A stretch of DNA of 64,000 bases, from positions 1-64,000 of the forward strand of contig CAXMOP010000062.1 of assembly GCA_964195155.1 (NCBI GenBank), in the 5' to 3' direction. Below the pieces are notes generated by a model that made no database searches, was not told the origin of the DNA, and was given only the letters and a program-made list of their open reading frames with translations. Positions 15,738-24,323 of this stretch are shown one piece after another (the first letter of the stretch is position 1; the number at the start of each line of letters is the position of its first letter). This stretch comes from JACZST01 sp964195155 (GTDB lineage Bacteria; Actinomycetota; Acidimicrobiia; Spongiisociales; UBA5794). The position numbers and the translations under genes are program-made.

Positions 15738-16280
15738 GTGGATAGCGAGATCGGGTCTGTCCCGGAAGTCGATGGGGTTGCACACCGGAAACTCCTCGTC
15801 GCCATGTTGCATACCCTGGCCGGGCCAACGGCCTTCGATCACCTCTACCAACTGGCCGAGGAGTAACCCACCGAGTTTCATCTGATGATGCCAATCCTGC
15901 GGCCCGACTATGAGCTGACCTGGGACGAAGCCCAGGCACGAAGGGACGCCAACGATCGTCTCGCCATCATGCTCGAGTTCATGGACCAGGCTGGCCTTAC
16001 GGCCACCGGAGAAACCCGAACCGAGTCGCCACCTGAAGCCCTCCAGCTCGTGGCCACGGGCTCTGCGGGTCCCTTTGATGGCGTTGTGGTGGTGTGGCGG
16101 CAAAAGAAACACCGGTTGCTCTTCCAGGGAAAGGGCAAACGGTTCGAAGAGGCCCTGGGCATCCCGGTCCATGCAGTACACGCCGATCCTCCCATCCGGC
16201 ACAGCAACATTGAGGATCCCGACGAGTTGCGTGAGATCTTCGAAGAGCACGCCCGCACCAAAGGTTGGACGCCTCACTGA
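15738..16280 (+). pseudogene. Gene of unknown function interrupted by one in-frame TAA
   Basis: From GTG 15738 (AGAAGGGAGAG site seven bases upstream) the frame gives 42 codons, then TAA at 15864-15866, then continues in the same frame without further stop to 16280. Both halves look coding and the second begins in mid-domain (EFHLMMPILRPDYELTWDEAQ). Reading through would give a ~180-aa cytosolic protein with two alpha/beta halves, rather like a universal-stress-like fold; no family is certain. One base change would restore a Gln or Glu codon. Either a recent nonsense mutation or a re-initiated gene starting at ATG 15885/15888. Confidence 0.65.
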
Positions 16281-16325
16281 TGGCCGCTCGGTGTTCGCGA
16301 CGGCCGCTTCACCGGTAACAATCGT

Positions 16326-16468
16326 CCAGTTCCTGCGGCTAGAGCAAGGGACCGCCCGGGTCGACTTCGGAGTGAAGGGTTGATGAGAGTCATGAGATCG
16401 AGGACGATTGGGCGCTCACCGTGCCGGCCGGGGTGTGGCACAACGTGGTCAACACCGGGCAGGAGGAC
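16326..16468 (+). pseudogene. Decayed partial copy of the upstream cupin gene
   Basis: This stretch is nearly identical to 15405-15555 inside the cupin gene, from CCAGTTCCTGCGGCTAGAG to AACACCGG..AGGAGGAC, but has a net loss of 8 bases around 16373-16383, which shifts the frame and produces a TGA. It has no start of its own. A local duplication followed by decay explains it; the copy spans only cupin motif 1 to motif 2. Confidence 0.85.
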
Positions 16469-16597
16469 GAAGAACAGCTGCAGAGAGCCCGACCAACCCA
16501 CGAGGCTCCAGCCGGACGGCTGATGCCCGGAGGCCAAGGGGCCGAAAGCCTCTTTGCTCGTTTGGTATCCGGTCGTACGCTGCGCGCGGAGGTCAGA

Positions 16598-18262
16598 ATG
16601 CTGCTTCGTTTCGTTTTGGCTGCAGGTGTTTTGTTGGTGTCGGTCGCCATGGTGGCGGCGGGTTCGGCGACCGCGATTGACAAGGCTCAGGGTCCTCACA
16701 TCGCGTTCTCCACCGATCGGGACGGCAACAGCGAGGTGTATGTCGTCGAGGCTGGCGGTGGGACGCCGGTAAACCTCACTCGCCATCCGGCGGCCGATAC
16801 CTCCCCGACGTGGTCACCGGACGGTTCCCGAGTCTCTTTCGTCTCCGACCGGGACGGCAATCCGGACATCTGGGCGATGGCAGCCGACGGTGGAGCGGTG
16901 GTAAACCTCACCGCGAGTTCCGAGCACGAGCGCGACCCGGTGTGGTCGCCGGATGGTTCGAGGATCGCTTACTCGGCTGACGGCAGCGTCTTTGTAATCG
17001 ATGTCGCGACGGGGCGACGGACCATGCTGACCGTTCCCGACCCACAGCTTCCGGGATGGGGGCCGGTGCTCGACGCCGACGACGCCCAGCCGACGTGGTC
17101 TCCCGAAGGCGATCTGATCGCCTTCGTGCGGCACTACTCCGGTCCCACACCGACCGCCCAGACAACAGCTATCTTCACCGTCCCGGCAAACGGCGGCGCG
17201 CCTCCATCCCAGCTAGCGGCCGGGAGTTGGGCGGTCGCCGGATTGGATTGGTCGCCGGACGGCGCCTCGATCGTGTGGGGCGAGGTGTCAACCCACAACA
17301 CATCGAGCGGTCTGCGTCGGCTGGATGTGGCAAGCGGCACCAACTCCTCCATTGATGTTCCGCTTGGGTTCACACACTACGAAGAGCCGGCACTGTCATC
17401 TGACGGTACTGGTCTGGCGTTCGTTGCCTACACGCTCAACAAGGAGCTCGCGAACATCTACGTCTGGCATCTGGACAAGACCGATCCCCCGCGACGGCTT
17501 ACCACGGATCCGGCATGGGATACCGATCCAGCATGGGGACCCTGGTCGCGGCCTGTCGGTCTGGTGGACACCGCGTCGGGGCGGTGGACGCTGAGAGAAG
17601 GAGCGGTGCAGACGGCCTTCTACTTCGGCAACCCAGGTGACTTCCCGTTCGTCGGGGACTGGGACTGCGACGGAGACGAAACGCCGGGGATGCATCGCCC
17701 GTCTGACGGGTTTATCTACCTGCGCAACTTGAACACACAGGGCGTAGCCGATGTCAGTTTCTACTTCGGGAACCCCTCCGACATACCCCTCGCCGGGGAC
17801 TTCAACGGGGACGGGTGTGACACTGTGTCGATCTACCGGCCGTCCCAGGCCCGGTTCTACATCATCAATGAGTTGGGCGACGACGATGGTGGCCTGGGTG
17901 CTGCGGACTATTCGTTCCTCTTTGGCGATGTGGGAGACAACCCGGTGGTTGGTGACTGGGATGGTGACGGTGTCGACGAGATCGGGCTGCATCGTGAATC
18001 GATGGGTTTCTTCTACTACCGCAACACGTTGACCACCGGGTTCGCGGATGGGCAGTTCTACTTCGGTGACCCGGGCGACCGGCTCGTCTCAGGGGACTGG
18101 GGAGGCGTCGAGGGACAGGACACACCCGCGATCTTCCGACCGTCAAGCACCGCGTTCTACTTCCGTGACACCCTCACCCAGGGGATTGCAGACTCACAAT
18201 TCACCTGGGCAGGAGCCGGCTCCGCTTGGCTCCCAGTCGCCGGCACCTTTGGCCTGGACTAG
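16598..18262 (+). CDS. Secreted TolB-like beta-propeller protein with C-terminal FG-GAP-like repeats
   Basis: 554 aa from ATG 16598 (GGAGGT six bases before); the open frame reaches back into the cupin remnant but that is not coding for this protein. Signal peptide at ~1-27. Residues ~30-315 hold PD40/TolB blades (IAFSTDRDGNSEVYVV, PTWSPDGSRVSFVSDRDG, PVWSPDGSRIAYS and so on). Residues ~325-554 hold four repeats of the form FYFGxPGDxPxxGDWDGDGxDxxGxxR, likely Ca-binding Asp-rich loops. Exported, protein- or glycan-binding surface protein; function unknown. This C-terminal repeat is frequent in uncultured Acidimicrobiia. Confidence 0.85.
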   Translation: MLLRFVLAAGVLLVSVAMVAAGSATAIDKAQGPHIAFSTDRDGNSEVYVVEAGGGTPVNLTRHPAADTSPTWSPDGSRVSFVSDRDGNPDIWAMAADGGAVVNLTASSEHERDPVWSPDGSRIAYSADGSVFVIDVATGRRTMLTVPDPQLPGWGPVLDADDAQPTWSPEGDLIAFVRHYSGPTPTAQTTAIFTVPANGGAPPSQLAAGSWAVAGLDWSPDGASIVWGEVSTHNTSSGLRRLDVASGTNSSIDVPLGFTHYEEPALSSDGTGLAFVAYTLNKELANIYVWHLDKTDPPRRLTTDPAWDTDPAWGPWSRPVGLVDTASGRWTLREGAVQTAFYFGNPGDFPFVGDWDCDGDETPGMHRPSDGFIYLRNLNTQGVADVSFYFGNPSDIPLAGDFNGDGCDTVSIYRPSQARFYIINELGDDDGGLGAADYSFLFGDVGDNPVVGDWDGDGVDEIGLHRESMGFFYYRNTLTTGFADGQFYFGDPGDRLVSGDWGGVEGQDTPAIFRPSSTAFYFRDTLTQGIADSQFTWAGAGSAWLPVAGTFGLD

Positions 18263-18268
18263 CCCGGA

Positions 18269-19249
18269 TCAGAGGAGCAGGCCCTGGTCTGTGAACCAGT
18301 CGTAGATATCTCTGACGCTGTCCTCGAAGGGTCGGGGGCGATGTCCCAACTCTGTTTCGGCTTTGGCGCCGGACACGGCTGGATCGAACCGGAGGGCATG
18401 CAGCGATTCGGAGGTGTACCAGAGCGGGTTTCCGGTGCTACGGCTCACGATGTCGCCGAGGGGACTCCATAGGCGAGCGAACCACATCGGGACGGTGAAG
18501 GTCGGCTTGGGGACACCGGTGACCTGCTCGGCAACCGCGGCGAGTTCAGGGAGTGAGCGGTGGTGGCCGGGGAGGAGGTAGTTCTCCCCGCGACGGCCCT
18601 GCGTCTCGGCTGCGAGCATGGAAGACGCGACGTCCCTGACGTCAACCCAGTCGAACCCCCCGTCGATGAGCGCCGGGAGGCGCCCACGAAATAACGCCAG
18701 GAACACACTGCCCATCCGTGACGGGGCAAAGTCATATGGTCCAATCACTCCACTGGGATTGACGATCACGGCATCGAGTCCTCGGTCGATCACCTCCATC
18801 AGCGCGGCTTCGCCCGCAGCCTTGGATCGGTCATAGACGGGCAAGCCGGCGGCGGTGGCACGAGGGCTGGTCTCTGTGACCGGGTGTTCACCCGCCCTGA
18901 GGTCATAGGCATGAACCGAGCTGCAATGCACGAGCCTCCGCACCCCCGCCGAAAGTGCCATTTCCGCGACGTTCCGCACGCCATCGACGTTGACCGCCCA
19001 CACTCGACCGGTGGGGTCACCGGTCACCGAGATCACCGCCGCCAGGTGATAGACAATCCCGGCTCCTTGGAAACTGGCCTCGAGACTGGACGCATCGAGC
19101 ACGTCGGCGGGCATCCATTCCACGTCCAGGCCGGCCAGCCCCGGGCCGCGCTCGAGGTCGACGGCACGGATCTGCCGGTTCTCTGCGAGCAGCGACCGCA
19201 CCAGAGCGCCACCGAGGAATCCGGACGCACCGGTGACCACGGTCAACAT
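18269..19249 (-). CDS. NAD-dependent epimerase/dehydratase (extended SDR)
   Basis: 326 aa. N-terminal VTGASGFLGGALV (~5-17), LAAVISVTGDP, a Ser-rich active region HCSSVHAYD, and YDRSKAAGEAAL with Tyr-x3-Lys. Resembles dihydroflavonol reductase/3-beta-HSD-like members. Substrate unknown. It lies convergent to the propeller gene, 6 bases apart. Confidence 0.83.
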   Translation of the reverse strand: MLTVVTGASGFLGGALVRSLLAENRQIRAVDLERGPGLAGLDVEWMPADVLDASSLEASFQGAGIVYHLAAVISVTGDPTGRVWAVNVDGVRNVAEMALSAGVRRLVHCSSVHAYDLRAGEHPVTETSPRATAAGLPVYDRSKAAGEAALMEVIDRGLDAVIVNPSGVIGPYDFAPSRMGSVFLALFRGRLPALIDGGFDWVDVRDVASSMLAAETQGRRGENYLLPGHHRSLPELAAVAEQVTGVPKPTFTVPMWFARLWSPLGDIVSRSTGNPLWYTSESLHALRFDPAVSGAKAETELGHRPRPFEDSVRDIYDWFTDQGLLL

Positions 19250-19287
19250 GTCGTCGCCTTCCTACCAGGTGAGCTCTTGGGGTCCAC

Positions 19288-20043
19288 TCATCCTTCGAGT
19301 CGCGAAATGAGCGGCGATCCGGCGTCATTCGCAATCGACAGGTGATGGTCGTGGGAACGCCTCAAATAGCGATACTCGGTTTCCGACAGGCGCTGGCAGA
19401 TGTAGTTCCAGTGCATCGCCACCAGATCTCCGTCTTCGATCGGCATCACCCCGTCGTCGATTGGCGCTTCGACCGATTCAATGCGCTCGAGCCCTAGGTG
19501 CAAGCGGTTCCCATCCCAGGCGAGCGGTTGCGACCTGACCAGCAGGGTGCCGTTGGCGCGCTCGACGACACGACCCCAGCGGATACGGCAGCGGTCGAGC
19601 ACATCGAGAGCTTGCTCTACGGCTCCCGATCGCAGCAACCCCACCCATGGGTAGACGCAGTAGACGTGGAAGGCGTGGCTGGGAACACCTCCGGCGTTGA
19701 GGGCGGTTGAGATCTTGTCCCAGTCCCAACCGGCGCGCCGCCGGAACCGGTCGTCGATTGAGTTGCCCCATTTGAGCGGGTCGACCTGATCGAGGAGCGG
19801 GCTGCCGAGCCAGTACGCCTCGACGACGCTGGGATCGAGCGGGTCTCGCCCCGTGGAGGCGCTGATCAGCTCGAGGTATGGCCAGGCGCCGGCGAAGGCG
19901 GTGACCACGTGTCGCAGGTCGCCCGAGGCCGATTCGCCGGCGACGACGAGTTCAGCCAGGAAGGTGGCATCGGATGGACCGCAATAGCCCAATGCGTTCG
20001 GGGGGTAGGCAAACCTGGAGAAGAGCAGGGGTCCGGAGGTCAT
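19288..20043 (-). CDS. DUF6390-like conserved protein
   Basis: 251 aa from ATG 20043, overlapping the EamA gene by 4 bases. Conserved-looking blocks: FSRFAYPPNALGYCGPSD, FAGAWPYLELI, VVEAYWLGSPLLD, SHAFHVYCVYPWVGLLR and WGRVVE. I associate this pattern with the DUF6390 family from memory; its function is not known. No signal peptide or membrane segment. The pair with EamA sits divergent to the hydrogenase operon. Confidence 0.6.
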   Translation of the reverse strand: MTSGPLLFSRFAYPPNALGYCGPSDATFLAELVVAGESASGDLRHVVTAFAGAWPYLELISASTGRDPLDPSVVEAYWLGSPLLDQVDPLKWGNSIDDRFRRRAGWDWDKISTALNAGGVPSHAFHVYCVYPWVGLLRSGAVEQALDVLDRCRIRWGRVVERANGTLLVRSQPLAWDGNRLHLGLERIESVEAPIDDGVMPIEDGDLVAMHWNYICQRLSETEYRYLRRSHDHHLSIANDAGSPLISRLEG

Positions 20044-20981
20044 TGCGATTGAGTGAGGACGGGGCGCCAGCCTGCCATTGTTGCGAGTGCCACTCCGGCG
20101 GCGACGAGTCCTAGCCCGGCCGTCGAAGGGAGGGCGGTGCCTTGGACGCCGAGGCGAAGCACCGCGGTGATGAGCGCTCCGGCGACCAAAACCGCGGTAA
20201 CGTCGACGGCTTGCGCCCTGGCGAGAGCGGCGTACCAGGTGCCAACGAACGCGGCGAGCACGAGGCCGGTGGCGAGGATCCACGCGGCGTGTTGCACGGT
20301 TACTCCTGACAGGTTGGCGAAGGCGCCGCGGGCGAATCCGTACGTGATGAGCAGCAGGGCTCCGCCGGCCATGCGAGCAACCCCCACTGTGAGCGATGAG
20401 ACGCTCGCCAGCAACCGCTTGGCGATGATGATCTCGACCGACCACAGCAGAGTGGCGGCCAACATCATCACCTCTCCGGTCCCGAAGCTGAGATCACTCA
20501 ACCCTCCGATGAGTACGGCTTGACCCCAAACGAGTAGCACTACCGCTGCTACGTGGGGGAAGCCGATGCGCTCGCGGAGGATCCCCACCGCAAGAATCGC
20601 CACCCAGATCAGGAGTGTCTTGTGGATGAACGCGGCTTGTCCAGAGGAGGCTCGGGCCAGCCCTTCGAAGAACAACACGAAGGCGATGCTGCCCCCAACG
20701 ACAGCCACCGCCGCCAGGCCAGACCATTGGGCCGCTCCATGGGGCAACGTGACACTCTCCGACGACTTCCGCCGGGTGAGGAGGGTCGCTACGGTGACCA
20801 GGACCGCGGCGGCGACCACGTTCTTGAGTGTTGTGTATGTCGTCGGGTCGGATATCTCTGACCATGCCCTGACGCCGTAGCCGTTGATGAACACGGCAAA
20901 CCCGCTAATGACGGCGGTCACCGCAGCCAGCATGAGGCCCATGCGCCGGGTTTCGGTTTTGCGGATCGCCTCACGCAGCAT
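20040..20981 (-). CDS. EamA/DMT-superfamily transporter
   Basis: 313 aa with ten predicted membrane helices in two repeats, each with the EamA pattern (RASSGQAAFIHKTLLIWVAIL in repeat 1, GTWYAALARAQAVDVTAVLVAG in repeat 2). SD GGAGGA is five bases before the ATG. Exports or imports small metabolites; substrate unknown. Translationally coupled to the DUF6390-like gene. Confidence 0.85.
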   Translation of the reverse strand: MLREAIRKTETRRMGLMLAAVTAVISGFAVFINGYGVRAWSEISDPTTYTTLKNVVAAAVLVTVATLLTRRKSSESVTLPHGAAQWSGLAAVAVVGGSIAFVLFFEGLARASSGQAAFIHKTLLIWVAILAVGILRERIGFPHVAAVVLLVWGQAVLIGGLSDLSFGTGEVMMLAATLLWSVEIIIAKRLLASVSSLTVGVARMAGGALLLITYGFARGAFANLSGVTVQHAAWILATGLVLAAFVGTWYAALARAQAVDVTAVLVAGALITAVLRLGVQGTALPSTAGLGLVAAGVALATMAGWRPVLTQSQ

Positions 20982-21107
20982 GTCGATCCTCCGCCAGTCA
21001 CCCTACATATTCACGACGGGGCTTGACCTCGGGAAGCCTACGGAGTGTCTCCCAGCACGGCCGGGCGATTCGCGGTAACGTCGGAAGGTGGACACTGCGG
21101 GTCGAAC

Positions 21108-22226
21108 ATGAGCGGCCGGGTCGTGGACCGCGCCGATTTCGGACTCCTCTTCGGCGCGCTCGAGGAGGCCGAGTACACGGTGGTGGGGCCGACCGTGCGG
21201 GACCAGGCGATCGTCTATGACGACCTGACCTCGGTCGAGGACCTGCCCATCGGATGGACCGATGAACAGGATGGGGGCACCTACCGGCTGCGGCGGAGAG
21301 AGGACGAGGCCTTGTTCGGCTACGCCGTGGGCCCGCACTCGTGGAAGAAATACCTGTTTCCCCCCAAGACCGACCTCTTGCAGGTGAAACGCACCGACGG
21401 GTCGCTCTTGTTCAGCGAGACCGAGCTGCCCGAGGTCCGGTATGCCTTCCTGGGTGTCCGTGCCTGCGAGCTTGCTGCGATCGCCATCCAAGACAGGGTC
21501 TTCCTCGAGTCTGGTGCAGTTGATCGCACCTACCAGAACGCTCGGGAGGGTGTGTTCAGCGTGGCGGTCAACTGCATCGTGGCGGGAGGAACGTGCTTCT
21601 GTGTCTCCATGGAGACTGGTCCGGAAAGCACCTCGGGGTACGACCTCGTACTTACCGAGGTCATCGACGCGGGACGCCACGAGTTCGTGTTCGAGGCAGG
21701 CACGGAAGCGGGAGAGAGCATTCTGGCGGAGCTGCCGGGACGGCCGGTTGCGGAATCCGACCGGACCCAGGTGGCCCACATCGTCGCCGAGACCGCATCG
21801 AGCATGGGCCGGTCCATGGACAACACCGGTATCAAGGAACTGCTGTATGCGAACCAGGAGCATCCGCGTTGGGATGACGTGGCTGAGCGGTGTCTGACGT
21901 GCGCCAACTGCACCCTGGTATGTCCGACCTGCTTCTGCTCGACGACCGAGGACGTCTCGACGCTCGACGGGACGGCCGCCACCCGGAGTCGCCGCTGGGA
22001 CTCATGTTTCACGTTCGACTTTTCCGCGGTCCATCAGGTACCGGTGCGGACCTCGACCAAGGCGCGATATCGGCAATGGATGACCCACAAACTGGCCAGC
22101 TGGTATGACCAATTCGGGTCGTCGGGTTGTGTCGGCTGCGGGCGCTGCATCACGTTTTGTCCGGTGGGCATCGACCTCACCGAAGAGGTGGCCGCAATCC
22201 GCGTCGGCTCGGGGGCGCGACCATGA
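21108..22226 (+). CDS. hydB: Group 3b [NiFe] hydrogenase beta subunit (4Fe-4S dicluster)
   Basis: 372 aa from ATG 21108; a GTG at 21045 is an alternative in frame. Electron-transfer subunit of the cytosolic NAD(P)-linked hydrogenase/sulfhydrogenase. Middle part has GVRACELAAIAIQDRVF and CFCVSMETGP, as in HydB/AsrA-type proteins; C-terminal half has two cluster motifs, CLTCANCTLVCPTCFC and CVGCGRCITFCPVG. It passes electrons between the small subunit and the FAD subunit. First gene of an eight-gene run with 1-17 base overlaps. Confidence 0.9.
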   Translation: MSGRVVDRADFGLLFGALEEAEYTVVGPTVRDQAIVYDDLTSVEDLPIGWTDEQDGGTYRLRRREDEALFGYAVGPHSWKKYLFPPKTDLLQVKRTDGSLLFSETELPEVRYAFLGVRACELAAIAIQDRVFLESGAVDRTYQNAREGVFSVAVNCIVAGGTCFCVSMETGPESTSGYDLVLTEVIDAGRHEFVFEAGTEAGESILAELPGRPVAESDRTQVAHIVAETASSMGRSMDNTGIKELLYANQEHPRWDDVAERCLTCANCTLVCPTCFCSTTEDVSTLDGTAATRSRRWDSCFTFDFSAVHQVPVRTSTKARYRQWMTHKLASWYDQFGSSGCVGCGRCITFCPVGIDLTEEVAAIRVGSGARP

Positions 22227-22678
22227 ACCTCGAGGCGGCGCGGGCAAGCAGCGAGTTGCTCTCAGGATTGTCCGGCGCCGAGCTCGAGTTCTTGGAGTCC
22301 GTCTCCCGGGAGGTCCACTTCGGCAGTGGCGACGTGTTGTTCGAGGAGGACGGTGTGGCCGACACGTTCTACGTCATCTTGGAAGGGAAGGTGGGTTTGG
22401 AGATGACCAGCCCTGGCAAACGACCGATCGTCATCCAGACCCTGGGAGACGGAGAGCTCGTAGGGGTGAGCTGGCTCTTCCCGCCGCATCGGTGGAACTG
22501 GCGGGCCCGAGCCGTCACCGATACCGCAGCGATTGCATTCGACGCGGCCAAGGTGCGAGCGCAGTCCGAGATCGATCGCCAGCTGGCACACCGGCTGCTG
22601 GGCATGGTCGCAGAGGAAGCCATCATCCGCCTACACAGCACCAGGGTTCAGCTGCTCGACCTCTACGGCGCAAGGTGA
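22223..22678 (+). CDS. Crp-like cyclic-nucleotide-binding domain protein without HTH
   Basis: 151 aa: a single cNMP-binding beta-barrel (LSGLSGAELEFLESVSREVHF, GDVLFEEDGVADTFYVILEGKVGLE, DGELVGVSWLFPPHRW) followed only by a helix (ELARE-like QLAHRLLGMVAEEAII). The DNA-binding domain of Crp/Fnr is missing. It lies between hydB and hydG with ATGA overlaps, so it is probably a structural or allosteric partner of the hydrogenase and not a transcription factor. Confidence 0.85.
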   Translation: MNLEAARASSELLSGLSGAELEFLESVSREVHFGSGDVLFEEDGVADTFYVILEGKVGLEMTSPGKRPIVIQTLGDGELVGVSWLFPPHRWNWRARAVTDTAAIAFDAAKVRAQSEIDRQLAHRLLGMVAEEAIIRLHSTRVQLLDLYGAR

Positions 22679-23541
22679 TGACGACTCCTGGGGCCGCTTC
22701 GCTGTCCGCTCCGTTGGTTGGTGAGGCGATGCTGCCGCGTCCGTTTCGCGTCGTCGCTCGATTCGAGGAGACCCACGACACGGTGACGTTGGAGTTCGAG
22801 CCCGGGGACGGCGACGGGATCCGTTTCGCCCCGGGGCAATTCACCATGCTGTACCTGTTTGGGATCGGAGAGGTTCCGATCTCCATCGCGGGGGGCGACG
22901 AGGATGAGCGGACGCTCGTCCACACGGTGCGCTCGGTAGGGGCGGTTACCGAAGCGATATGGTCACTGGGCATAGGGGACTGGGTCGGGATCCGCGGCCC
23001 CTATGGGGTGGGATGGCCGGTGGACGAAGCCGAGGGCAGGGACCTCATTGTTGGCGCCGGGGGGATAGGCCTGGCGCCGCTTCGCTCGGTGGTCCAGCAC
23101 GTGGCGGAGCATCGGGACCGTTTTGGTGCCGTCTCGCTCATCTACGGCACGCGGTCGCCGGGCGACATGCTGTACGGCGACGAGCTCCACGATTGGAGGA
23201 CCCGGTTCCAAGTCGACGTTGGGGTGACCGTCGATCGTTCCGATGAGGGTTGGCAAGGCAACGTTGGGGTCGTGACCAGCCTGTTGCCTCGGGTCAATTT
23301 CGACCCGGCCAACACTGTTGCCATGGTGTGCGGGCCTGAGGTCATGATGAAGGTCGTTGCCCGGGAGTTGGTATCACGCGGCGTGGAGCCGGCGGACGTC
23401 CATATCAGTCTGGAGCGCAACATGAAGTGCGCGATCGGCTTCTGCGGTCACTGCCAGTTCGGTCCGGATTTTGTCTGTCGTGATGGCCCCGTTGTGCCGT
23501 ACGCACAGGTGATGGAGCGAATGCGATTGGCTCAACTATGA
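22678..23541 (+). CDS. hydG: Group 3b hydrogenase gamma subunit (FAD/NAD(P), 2Fe-2S)
   Basis: 287 aa from ATG 22678 (tgATG overlap). Ferredoxin-NADP reductase fold: FAD part PGQFTMLYLFGIGEVPISIA, NAD(P) part VGAGGIGLAPLRSVVQHV and YGTRSPGDMLY, and a C-terminal 2Fe-2S motif MKCAIGFCGHCQFGPDFVC. Exchanges electrons between NAD(P)H and the Fe-S chain of the hydrogenase. Cytosolic. Confidence 0.9.
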   Translation: MTTPGAASLSAPLVGEAMLPRPFRVVARFEETHDTVTLEFEPGDGDGIRFAPGQFTMLYLFGIGEVPISIAGGDEDERTLVHTVRSVGAVTEAIWSLGIGDWVGIRGPYGVGWPVDEAEGRDLIVGAGGIGLAPLRSVVQHVAEHRDRFGAVSLIYGTRSPGDMLYGDELHDWRTRFQVDVGVTVDRSDEGWQGNVGVVTSLLPRVNFDPANTVAMVCGPEVMMKVVARELVSRGVEPADVHISLERNMKCAIGFCGHCQFGPDFVCRDGPVVPYAQVMERMRLAQL

Positions 23542-24323
23542 CCACCGGGACCCGGCCACAACCACGGCTGGCCGTATGGAAGTTCGCATCCTGTGATGGG
23601 TGTCAACTCACCTTGCTCGATTGCGAGGATCAGCTGCTGGAGATCACGGGGGCGATTGACATTGCCTACTTCCCGGAGGCGACTCGAGGTGAGATCGAAG
23701 GTCCTTATGACCTTTCCCTCGTGGAGGGGTCGATCACGACCCCCGACGACGCCGAGCGCATCCACGAGGTGAGACGGCTCTCCGACAAGGTGGTCACGCT
23801 TGGAGCCTGTGCGACCGCGGGTGGAATCCAGGCATTGAGAAACTGGTCGAACGTGGACGACTTCCTCAGCATCGTCTATGCACAGCCCGATTACATCGCC
23901 ACCCTCGAGACATCAACGGCGATCTCCGATCACATCCCTGTCGACTTCGAACTGCGAGGCTGCCCGATTTCCAAGCACCAGCTCCTCGAGGTCATCGACG
24001 CTTTCGTCCACCGGCGGCAACCCAACATCCCCGGGCACAGCGTTTGTGTCGAGTGCAAGATGCGAGGCACGCCGTGTGTGATGGTCGTCCAGGGGACACC
24101 ATGTTTGGGACCGATCACCCAGGCCGGTTGCGGTGCGATTTGCCCTGCATACGATCGCGGCTGCTACGGGTGCTTCGGCCCCGCCGAGTCTCCCAACATC
24201 GACTCGCTCGGGAGGTGGTGGAAGGGCCTGGGGGCGACCGATACCGATCTCGTCCTGGCGCTGCGCACCTTCAATGCCGACGCCCCGGAGTTCAAAGAGG
24301 CCGGCGATGCCTATGAGCGCTGA
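23538..24323 (+). CDS. hydD: Group 3b [NiFe] hydrogenase small (delta) subunit
   Basis: 261 aa. Proximal [4Fe-4S] ligands in FASCDGCQLTLLDCE (~18-32), TLGACATAGGIQ, and ELRGCPISKHQLLEVI. C-terminal extra clusters: CVECKMRGTPC, GTPCLGPITQAGCGAICP, RGCYGCFGP. No Tat signal, so cytosolic. Overlaps hydG by 4 bases and hydA by 17. Confidence 0.92.
   Translation: MTTGTRPQPRLAVWKFASCDGCQLTLLDCEDQLLEITGAIDIAYFPEATRGEIEGPYDLSLVEGSITTPDDAERIHEVRRLSDKVVTLGACATAGGIQALRNWSNVDDFLSIVYAQPDYIATLETSTAISDHIPVDFELRGCPISKHQLLEVIDAFVHRRQPNIPGHSVCVECKMRGTPCVMVVQGTPCLGPITQAGCGAICPAYDRGCYGCFGPAESPNIDSLGRWWKGLGATDTDLVLALRTFNADAPEFKEAGDAYER

Noticed and set aside
16421..16597. N-terminal extension of the propeller protein into the cupin remnant
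   Set aside because: The extension consists of out-of-context cupin residues; a ribosome site and a signal peptide mark ATG 16598 as start.
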